From: a virus | Virus record (IMG/VR): IMGVR_UViG_3300027847_000730 | Coordinates: 1 to 21,080 of that record | Strand: one strand, 5' to 3' | Length of the DNA: 21,080 nt | In this document: one piece after another, positions 5,216-11,772 of the stretch | Numbering within the stretch: position 1 is the first letter of the stretch | Layout: each line of letters opens with the position of its first letter | Notes under the pieces: generated by a model | Seen by the model: only the letters and a program-made list of their open reading frames with translations | The model's database searches: none | Told to the model about the DNA's origin: nothing | Made by a program: the position numbers and the translations under genes

Positions 5216-5428
5216 ATGCAAGAAAGTACATTCAACATAATTGTGTTGACACTTACTAGCACATGTGCTATACTACTATTAGTTTTAAGTGGTGCAGTGT
5301 TGATTGAAATCAATGCTCTTAAATATCAAGGAAAAGCAACTCAAGCTATACTTGCTACAAATACACTTCAACATGAATTATTTTTTAATTTATGCGAACT
5401 TATAAACAATGACCATGAAAAAAAATAA
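5216..5428 (+). CDS. small membrane-anchored protein, 70 aa
   Basis: ATG at 5216 follows AAGG and the ATTATTATG leader seen in other small early genes. Residues about 7-30 form one hydrophobic span (IIVLTLTSTCAILLLVLSG), followed by a helical, mostly polar domain likely on one side of the inner membrane. Its coding sequence contains a near-consensus promoter at 5246. Family unknown. Confidence 0.76.
   Translation: MQESTFNIIVLTLTSTCAILLLVLSGAVLIEINALKYQGKATQAILATNTLQHELFFNLCELINNDHEKK
5246..5274 (+). promoter_or_regulatory. sigma70-type promoter 4, inside a gene
   Basis: TTGACA (5246-5251), a 17-bp spacer and TATACT (5269-5274), the closest to consensus of the four. It lies within the membrane-span codons of the 70-aa gene, about 500 bp before the RNA polymerase start, and could give extra early transcription of that gene. 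Confidence 0.7.
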
Positions 5429-5522
5429 GAAAGGAACTGGAACCAAAAACAGAGGTTGTCAAATTCATAGAAATAAAATTAAATATAGAAGAAAGGCAAA
5501 ACACAGTATATGCCTGACATAA
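5415..5522 (+). CDS. possible very basic peptide, 35 aa
   Basis: An ATG at 5415 overlaps the end of the previous gene, and the stop at 5520 overlaps the start of the next. The peptide is dense in Lys and Arg (begins MKKNKKGTGTKNRG). It would fill an otherwise empty 80-bp gap by overlap coupling, but it has no clear ribosome-binding site and may be chance. Confidence 0.3.
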   Translation: MKKNKKGTGTKNRGCQIHRNKIKYRRKAKHSICLT

Positions 5523-5767
5523 CCCGTGAAGAATTGGCTGAAGTTCATGGTTTTTCAAGTGAAGAGATACTGAAACTAGACCATGAGGCACAGCATATCC
5601 TTGGCAAATCAATTATGTTGATTGATTTTGCTCTCAGAGATGAAGGTGAGTCATGTCAAGATAGAATCGAGACTGCTCTTACTTTCATCGAAACTGCTAT
5701 GCGACTCATTGAGCAAAATTTTGAATCTATGGTAGAATCTAAAATTCCAGACACACAAATGAATTGA
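5510..5767 (+). CDS. unknown helical protein, 85 aa
   Basis: It lies immediately before the RNA polymerase and overlaps its start codon. The sequence is acidic and helix-prone (EELAEVHGFSSEEILKLDHE, then FIETAMRLIEQNFESM). The ribosome-binding site AAGG lies further upstream than usual, about 12 bases. Family unknown. Confidence 0.78.
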   Translation: MPDITREELAEVHGFSSEEILKLDHEAQHILGKSIMLIDFALRDEGESCQDRIETALTFIETAMRLIEQNFESMVESKIPDTQMN

Positions 5768-8205
5768 ATTTAAGACTTGAGCAGGAAAAAATAGAAAAGG
5801 AAATGAATGGACTTGGAATCGAAAGATACCACAAGAACATTCGAGAAGCAAAAGAAAAGGGTCGAGAAAGTGTAACGCTTTATGGTGTAACACTAATGAA
5901 AGAAGCACTAGATGCAGTGGTTCATGGAATTAGAGGTTTTCTTGAAGATGCCTTGAGTGGTAAAGTAGGGAGAATGTCTAATTCTGCACAAACTCTGATG
6001 CTTCTTGATCCTGAGATTGCTGCATATCTAACTCTAAAATACTGTATTGATGGAGTTACAACTCGTTCACCACTGACAAGAGTTGCCATGAAACTAGCAA
6101 ATGGACTTGAAGATCAATTTAAGTTTGATTTGTGGGAAAACTCAAAAGAAGCTGGTCACCTTTTTCGGTTAATCAAAAACAAAGTAAATCGAAAGACTAC
6201 AAATCGAGTCTATCGTAGATACAATTTGATCCGAAGAATGACCAAAGTAGAGGTGCTAGAACACTCAGCATGGTCTAGTGCAGAAAAGTTGCATCTTGGT
6301 TGTAAACTTATAGACATACTTGTGAATTCTACTGGATTGTTGGAAGTTAAAACAATACAGTATAAACGCAACAAACGAATCCTATTTTTACAAGCAAACG
6401 CCGCAACTCTTGCATGGATTGAGCAGTTAAACACTGAAGGAGAGACAATTCATCCATACTTTTATCCATGTGTGATTCCTCCAAGAGACTGGTCATCACC
6501 TCTTAATGGTGGATACCACACAAACAAGATTAACACGATTCCTCTAATTAAAACCAGAAATCGAGAGTATCTTGAAGAAATGGAGTATCACTCGATGCCA
6601 CAAGAGTATGGTGCAATCAATGCACTTCAACGCACTCGTTGGCAAGTAAATACAAGAGTGTTGTCAATTATTAAGAAGTGTTGGGAGACCGGAGAATCAT
6701 GGGGTAACCTGCCTCCAAGAGAAGGATTCAAAGTTCTTCCATCACCAATTAAAGGTTCCTCAAAAAAGGATATGAGTGCAGAGGAACTTGATTTGTTTAT
6801 CAAGTGGAAAAAAAAGGCAACTGTTGTTTATGACCTAAACGCAAAGCTATCTTCAAAAAGAATACAACTCTCAAGAACACTGATGATGGCCGAGAAATTC
6901 AAGGAGTACGTAGCTATTTATTTTGTTTATCAAATGGACTTTCGTGGTCGAAAGTACACAGTTAATTCATTTTTAACTCCACAAGGGCCGGACTACGCAA
7001 AAGCACTTCTACATTTTTCAAAGAAGTTAGCAATCAAGACTTCTGAACAAGAGGAATACTTTGCAGTACATGGAGCAAATTGCTATGGTTACGATAAAGT
7101 ATCTTTTAAAGATCGAGTTACATGGGTTTACAAGCATTCAAATGAAATCTCAGAATCTGCAAAGAATCCACTAGATTTTAGATGGTGGACAAAAGCAGAA
7201 GAACCGTGGTCTTTTCTTGCATGGTGTTTTGAGTGGAGTGAATTTGTGGTTCAAGGTCTTGGATACAAATCTTCAATTCCAATATGTCTTGATGGAAGCA
7301 ACAATGGTCTTCAGCATTTTTCTGCAATGCTGCGTGATCCTGTTGGTGGAAAAGCAACAAATCTAACTCCAGAAGCAGTTCCACAAGACATTTATCAAGC
7401 AGTTGCTGATGTTGTAAAAGCAAAAGTTCTGATAGATGCAGAAAATGGTGAAAAATTTGCTCAGGAATGGCTCGATTTTGGCATTTCAAGAAAGATCACA
7501 AAAAGACCGGTAATGGTGGTTCCGTATGGTGGAACCCGCTTCTCTTGTAGAGTATATGTTGAAGAGGCAATCCATGAAAGGGTCTTGAGCGGAAAAACAG
7601 CTAATTTATTTGGTGATGATACTTATGAAGCCAGTCTTTATCTTTCGGCCCATGTTTGGTCTGCCATTGGTGAAGTAGTAATTGCAGCACGAACTGCAAT
7701 GAACTGGCTACGTAGTATTGGTCAGCAAATGTCGGACAAACATCTTCCAATTTCTTGGCAAACACCATCTGATTTTGTAGTACAACAGATGTACAAATCT
7801 ATGAAAGGAAGAAGAGTAACAACACACATCGACAATGTTTTGATTAAGCCGACTGTGTTGGAAGCTACTGATAAAGTGGACAAAAGAAGGGCAACCAATG
7901 GTCTTTCTCCAAACTTTGTTCACAGTATGGACGCTTCAGCCTTGACATTGACCATCAACAAATGTATAATGGAAGGTATAAATGATTTTGCTGTTGTGCA
8001 TGACTCTTATGGAGTACACGCAGCATGTGTGCCTCGTATGGCAAATGCTATACGAGTCGCTTTTGTAGATATGTATAGTAGTGTAGATGTTCTTAGTGAA
8101 CTCTACAACTCTTTGGAAGAAGTTCTACCCGAACTTGAGAAACCTCCAGAACTAGGTTCTCTCAGCATCGGAGAAGTTCTTAATTCCAAGTATTTCTTTT
8201 CTTAA
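5764..8205 (+). CDS. T7-like single-subunit DNA-directed RNA polymerase
   Basis: This phage RNA polymerase would transcribe the middle and late genes from phage-specific promoters. At 813 aa it is slightly shorter than T7 gp1 (883). Recognisable motifs in order: MDFRGR (near residue 392); catalytic Asp in LDGSNNGLQHFSAMLRD (D510, T7 D537); TKRPVMVVPYGG with Lys near 580 and Tyr near 588 (T7 K631, Y639); NFVHSMDAS; and catalytic Asp in VVHDSYG (near D748, T7 D812). The N-terminal domain is the shortened form I associate with marine T7-like phages. The only start giving a full N-terminus is TTG at 5764, which overlaps the previous stop as TTGA; ATG 5803 would remove 13 residues of the likely domain. 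Confidence 0.98.
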   Translation: MNLRLEQEKIEKEMNGLGIERYHKNIREAKEKGRESVTLYGVTLMKEALDAVVHGIRGFLEDALSGKVGRMSNSAQTLMLLDPEIAAYLTLKYCIDGVTTRSPLTRVAMKLANGLEDQFKFDLWENSKEAGHLFRLIKNKVNRKTTNRVYRRYNLIRRMTKVEVLEHSAWSSAEKLHLGCKLIDILVNSTGLLEVKTIQYKRNKRILFLQANAATLAWIEQLNTEGETIHPYFYPCVIPPRDWSSPLNGGYHTNKINTIPLIKTRNREYLEEMEYHSMPQEYGAINALQRTRWQVNTRVLSIIKKCWETGESWGNLPPREGFKVLPSPIKGSSKKDMSAEELDLFIKWKKKATVVYDLNAKLSSKRIQLSRTLMMAEKFKEYVAIYFVYQMDFRGRKYTVNSFLTPQGPDYAKALLHFSKKLAIKTSEQEEYFAVHGANCYGYDKVSFKDRVTWVYKHSNEISESAKNPLDFRWWTKAEEPWSFLAWCFEWSEFVVQGLGYKSSIPICLDGSNNGLQHFSAMLRDPVGGKATNLTPEAVPQDIYQAVADVVKAKVLIDAENGEKFAQEWLDFGISRKITKRPVMVVPYGGTRFSCRVYVEEAIHERVLSGKTANLFGDDTYEASLYLSAHVWSAIGEVVIAARTAMNWLRSIGQQMSDKHLPISWQTPSDFVVQQMYKSMKGRRVTTHIDNVLIKPTVLEATDKVDKRRATNGLSPNFVHSMDASALTLTINKCIMEGINDFAVVHDSYGVHAACVPRMANAIRVAFVDMYSSVDVLSELYNSLEEVLPELEKPPELGSLSIGEVLNSKYFFS

Positions 8206-8219
8206 AACAGGAAAAACAA

Positions 8220-8873
8220 ATGGCACAAGGAAAATACTCAGTCTCTCCCAAAGGACAACTGAAGTGGGCATACCTCTTCACTCCAGACACAAAGTTTAAG
8301 AGTGAAGGACAATTTCACACCAAACTCGAAGTTCCTCTTGAACAGGGAACTCCTCTAAAAGAGGAAATTGATCGTGTCCACAAAGCGTGGCTCAACGATT
8401 TGTATGCTCAACAAGGAAAGAAGAATTTTCGTGAGTTTCTTCCGTACCAAGTAACTCAAGATGAAGAGGGTCTTGATACTTCAGTTGTCTTTCACTTTAA
8501 GATGAAAGCATCTGGAGTCAACAAGAAAACGGGCAGTACGTTTACTCAGCGTCCTTTTGTGGTTGGGCCGGATAAGGCAGCATTTCCACCCAACACTTCA
8601 CTAGGTAATGGAAGTGGCGCAAAAGTAGCATACGAAATGTTCCCATACGAGTATGGGTCAACAGTAGGTGTCCAGCTACGTCTTAGAGGTGTTCAAGTTC
8701 TTCAGATTGTGGAATACAATGGCTCAGAGAATGGAGAAGATGTCTTCAGTGTAGAAGAAGGATACACTTCTATAACTTCAGAAACCAATGATGAGGATGA
8801 TAAAGAAATCTCAGAGACGCTCGAAGAAGAAACGGGTGCCTTTAAGAAAGGAACCGACAACGGCGACTTCTAA
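8220..8873 (+). CDS. single-stranded DNA-binding protein (T7 gp2.5-like)
   Basis: It lies between RNA polymerase and endonuclease I, as in T7, and is 217 aa (T7 gp2.5 is 232). The N-terminal part begins MAQGKYSVSPKGQLKWAYLF and the body has the expected beta-rich pattern. The C-terminus is acidic and ends in Phe (EISETLEEE near the end, last residues NGDF), the tail that in T7 binds the DNA polymerase and primase-helicase. The ribosome-binding site is AGGAAAAACAAATG, almost the same as before the capsid gene. Its 3' end overlaps the endonuclease gene. Confidence 0.93.
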   Translation: MAQGKYSVSPKGQLKWAYLFTPDTKFKSEGQFHTKLEVPLEQGTPLKEEIDRVHKAWLNDLYAQQGKKNFREFLPYQVTQDEEGLDTSVVFHFKMKASGVNKKTGSTFTQRPFVVGPDKAAFPPNTSLGNGSGAKVAYEMFPYEYGSTVGVQLRLRGVQVLQIVEYNGSENGEDVFSVEEGYTSITSETNDEDDKEISETLEEETGAFKKGTDNGDF

Positions 8874-9315
8874 TTATCGAGAAGCATTTAAGCCTTTTCG
8901 TTCTTACTTTGAACAGTCTATTGCTAATAACTTAATAGAGATGGACTGTTCTTTTGAATATGAACCTATGAGGATTCCATACGAGATCAAATCTAAATAC
9001 ATACCTGACTTTGTACTTCCAAATGGAATCATTATAGAAGCCAAGGGTCGACTTCTTGCAAAGGATGCTAGAAAGCATCGAGCCGTTAAAAAGAGACACC
9101 CAAATCTTGATATTAGATTTGTTTTTATGTCGCTTTCAACAAGAGTTGAAAACTCACGGTTCACACATCAAGAGTGGGCTACTAAGTACGGATTTAGATA
9201 CTTTGAAAAGGTTATTCCAAAAGTATGGATTGACGAAATAATCAAACACGATAAGAGTGACCAAGAATATGTATCTGAATTTAGAAAGAAGAACATTTCT
9301 AATAGAAAGGAATAA
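8836..9315 (+). CDS. endonuclease I, Holliday-junction resolvase (T7 gp3-like)
   Basis: The active-site set of T7 endonuclease I is complete and correctly spaced: Glu26 in FRSYFEQ, Asp58 in YIPDFVLPNG, and Glu68 and Lys70 in IIEAKG (T7 E20, D55, E65, K67). It cuts branched DNA and helps degrade host DNA. The start is uncertain: GTG 8836 (used here, behind GAAGAAG) overlaps the SSB gene by 38 bp; ATG 8788 gives a basic 16-residue extension and an 86-bp overlap. The stop overlaps the lysozyme start as TAATG. Confidence 0.93.
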   Translation: MPLRKEPTTATSNYREAFKPFRSYFEQSIANNLIEMDCSFEYEPMRIPYEIKSKYIPDFVLPNGIIIEAKGRLLAKDARKHRAVKKRHPNLDIRFVFMSLSTRVENSRFTHQEWATKYGFRYFEKVIPKVWIDEIIKHDKSDQEYVSEFRKKNISNRKE

Positions 9316-9779
9316 TGTCAAAAAGAAAGTATACTGATTTCATTGTAATCCATTCTACAGGTACACCTCCAGATATGGACATTGATTTACGAACAATTGA
9401 TGAATGGCATAGAAAGCGGGGTTGGCTCAAGATTGGATACCACTTCTTTGTTCAGAAAAATGGAACAATAGAAATTGGGAGAAATCCTGATGAAGTTGGT
9501 GCCCACACAAAAGGATACAATGGAAAATCAATTAGTATTGTTTTAGTTGGTGGAACCGACAAAAATGGAAACCCTGATCCTTACTTTTCTGCATCTCAAT
9601 GGGAAGCATTGTTTAGTTTAGTAAACAGCTTGACTTTTATGTATAGAGGTGCTAAAGTAGTAGGACATGGTGAGTTAGTACTTGATAGTGTCTGTCCGGG
9701 CTTCTCAGTAAAGAAGTGGTGGGCAAATAATTCTGAGTTAATTTATGGAAAAACAGGATACAATAATGATGAAACTTAA
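9315..9779 (+). CDS. N-acetylmuramoyl-L-alanine amidase (T7 lysozyme, gp3.5-like)
   Basis: At 154 aa it is close to T7 lysozyme (151). Zinc ligands are visible: His13 (VIHSTGT), His118 (VVGHGEL) and Cys127 (SVCPGF), plus Tyr42 (IGYH), all matching T7 H17, H122, C130 and Y46. VGAHTKGYN and IVLVGG are the usual core motifs. In T7 it cleaves peptidoglycan and also inhibits the phage RNA polymerase. Oddly, the residue two before the Cys ligand is Ser instead of the catalytic Lys128 of T7, and the His-Cys gap is one residue longer. The start is in a TAATG overlap. Confidence 0.95.
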   Translation: MSKRKYTDFIVIHSTGTPPDMDIDLRTIDEWHRKRGWLKIGYHFFVQKNGTIEIGRNPDEVGAHTKGYNGKSISIVLVGGTDKNGNPDPYFSASQWEALFSLVNSLTFMYRGAKVVGHGELVLDSVCPGFSVKKWWANNSELIYGKTGYNNDET

Positions 9780-10056
9780 ACAATATAATGAGGAAGATTT
9801 GGAAAATCATTCGCAAAGTAATTATTCTTTTGAGTATCGAGAAGGAATGAGTGGACTTAGTGTAGATTTTAACTTTTCTACTGAAACCCTTGGTGACGTA
9901 CTGGAACAGTTCAAGAATTTTCTGATTGCGTCCGGTTACTCTTATGTTGATGCAGTGTCTGCATTTTCGGATAACATGGAGTTTACGACCCAAGAAGAGG
10001 AAGAGGAAGAAGAAGAAGATGATGCTGATGAGGATGAAGCAGAGGATGAAGAATAA
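9766..10056 (+). CDS. acidic-tailed protein of unknown function, 96 aa
   Basis: The start at ATG 9766 is preferred because AGGA lies seven bases upstream; ATG 9745 lacks one. It overlaps the lysozyme end by 14 bp. The C-terminal quarter is almost only Glu and Asp. The N-terminal part (SVDFNFSTETLGDVLEQFKN, then GYSYVDAVSAFSD) looks like a small folded domain. Acidic tails in T7 replication proteins mediate contacts with each other or with DNA sites; a DNA mimic is possible. A terminator follows it. Confidence 0.82.
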   Translation: MMKLKQYNEEDLENHSQSNYSFEYREGMSGLSVDFNFSTETLGDVLEQFKNFLIASGYSYVDAVSAFSDNMEFTTQEEEEEEEEDDADEDEAEDEE

Positions 10057-10071
10057 GTTCCTTATACACAC

Positions 10072-10095
10072 GGTTTCTAAAGAAACCTCTTTTTT
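10072..10095 (+). terminator. rho-independent-type terminator
   Basis: GGTTTC (10072-10077) pairs with GAAACC (10082-10087) around TAAA, and CTCTTTTTT follows at once. It lies in the gap between the acidic protein and the primase-helicase gene, separating the early/middle block from the main replication block. Confidence 0.75.
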
Positions 10096-10114
10096 CTAAT
10101 AATGGTAGTGGTTC

Positions 10115-11761
10115 ATGAATAATAATAAAGATTTTGTTGGGCATGAACCATGCCCTTCATGTGGTTCAAAAGACAACTTAGGTAGATATAATGACGGTCA
10201 CGGATTTTGTTTTGGTTGTGGTTATCGGGAGTCTGCTGTTATGGCTAATAATAATTCTCCACAACGACAGGTTACCATAATGACAACAATAGATTTAATA
10301 GATGGAGAAGTAACTTCTCTTCCATCAAGAGGTATCGAAGAAGAGACATGCAGGAAATGGGATTATCGGGTTGGTACTTTTAATGGACAGAAAGTACAGA
10401 TTGCAAACTACAAAAATACCTCTGGAAAGAGAATTGCACAAAAGGTAAGATTTAGAAACAAGGATTTCCTTTCAAAAGGAGATATGAAAAGTGTGTCTCT
10501 TTATGGAGAACACTTGTGGTCAGGAAAAGGAAAACGATGTGTGATCACCGAAGGAGAAATAGATGCTCTTTCAGTAAGTCAAGCACAAGGAAACTCTTGG
10601 CCGGTTTATTCTGTACCAACAGGTGCAGGAGGATCAGTAAATGCAATTAAGAAAGCAGTTGAATTGTTGAATGGATATGAACAAGTAATCTTCTGTTTTG
10701 ATAATGATGAAGTAGGTTTCAAAGCAGCAGAAGAATGTGCACAAGTGTTACCTCCGGGTAAAGCAAAGATAGCAAAGCTACCTCTAAAAGATGCAAATGA
10801 AATGCTGGTCAAGGGTAGAGTGAAGGAGTTGGTTAATTGTCTTTGGCAAGCAAAGGTCTTTAGACCCGATGGTATCATTTGTGGAACAGATTTATGGGAT
10901 GTTGTTTCAAGTGAAGATGCAATGTCGGCAGTAATGTATCCCTACACAGGAATCAACAATAAAACTCTTGGAATACGAAGGGGAGAAATAGTTACTGTAA
11001 CCGCAGGATCGGGTACAGGAAAGAGTCTGGTATGTCGTGAAATCGCATCTCATATACTGATGACTCAAGAAGAAAGTGTTGGATACATTGCACTAGAAGA
11101 GTCGGTTAAAAGGACTGCTCTTGGCTTTATGAGCATCTGGCTAAACAAACCACTTCATCTTGGTACTTCAGATGTCAAAGTAGATTCTGATGAGTTTAAT
11201 GACGCATTTAAGAATACACTTGCAACCGGTCGTGTCTATCTTTATGATCATTGGGGTTCACTTGATAGTGATAATCTGCTAAACAAGATACGATACATGG
11301 TTCAAAGTTGTGGATGTAACTACATTGTTTTGGATCATATTTCTATTGTAGTCTCTGGATTAGAGGGAGGAGATGAAAGACGTACAATTGATAATCTGAT
11401 GACCAAGTTGCGTGGTCTTGTAGAAGAAGTAAATTGTGGACTTATACTGGTTTCACACTTGAAAAGACCACAAGGAAACAAAGGACATGAAGATGGCGCA
11501 CGAACAACAATGGCACAACTTCGAGGATCAGCAGCAATAGGACAACTTTCAGATATTGTAATTGGATGTGAACGAGATCAGCAAGGAGAAAATCCAGATC
11601 GTACAACAGTACGAATTCTAAAAAATAGGTGGTCCGGAGAAACCGGAATTGCGTCTTGTCTTGACTATTCAAAAGAAACTGGTAGACTACTGGAAGTAGT
11701 TGACATAGATTTAGAAGAGCTTGATGAGAGTAGACCCAGATATGATGAATCGGACTTTTAA
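10115..11761 (+). CDS. DNA primase-helicase (T7 gp4-like)
   Basis: This bifunctional replication protein unwinds DNA and makes primers. Domains in order: zinc-binding motif with Cys13, 16, 32 and 35 (CPSC, CFGC); TOPRIM with Glu146 (ITEGEIDAL) and Asp196/198 (FDND); RecA-like DnaB helicase with Walker A GSGTGKS (Lys303), the LDHISIVVSG segment, VSHLKRP and LRGSAAIGQLSD. The tail is acidic and ends in Phe (DESDF), as in T7 gp4, where it binds the polymerase. Length 548 aa (T7 566). An in-frame ATG at 10280 after the zinc domain could give a short helicase-only form. Confidence 0.97.
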   Translation: MNNNKDFVGHEPCPSCGSKDNLGRYNDGHGFCFGCGYRESAVMANNNSPQRQVTIMTTIDLIDGEVTSLPSRGIEEETCRKWDYRVGTFNGQKVQIANYKNTSGKRIAQKVRFRNKDFLSKGDMKSVSLYGEHLWSGKGKRCVITEGEIDALSVSQAQGNSWPVYSVPTGAGGSVNAIKKAVELLNGYEQVIFCFDNDEVGFKAAEECAQVLPPGKAKIAKLPLKDANEMLVKGRVKELVNCLWQAKVFRPDGIICGTDLWDVVSSEDAMSAVMYPYTGINNKTLGIRRGEIVTVTAGSGTGKSLVCREIASHILMTQEESVGYIALEESVKRTALGFMSIWLNKPLHLGTSDVKVDSDEFNDAFKNTLATGRVYLYDHWGSLDSDNLLNKIRYMVQSCGCNYIVLDHISIVVSGLEGGDERRTIDNLMTKLRGLVEEVNCGLILVSHLKRPQGNKGHEDGARTTMAQLRGSAAIGQLSDIVIGCERDQQGENPDRTTVRILKNRWSGETGIASCLDYSKETGRLLEVVDIDLEELDESRPRYDESDF

Positions 11762-11772
11762 GGAGAAAACAA

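Noticed and set aside
9652-10071. 139-aa minus-strand frame, Phe/Leu-rich
   Set aside because: Its Phe run is the complement of the Glu codons of the acidic-tailed gene.
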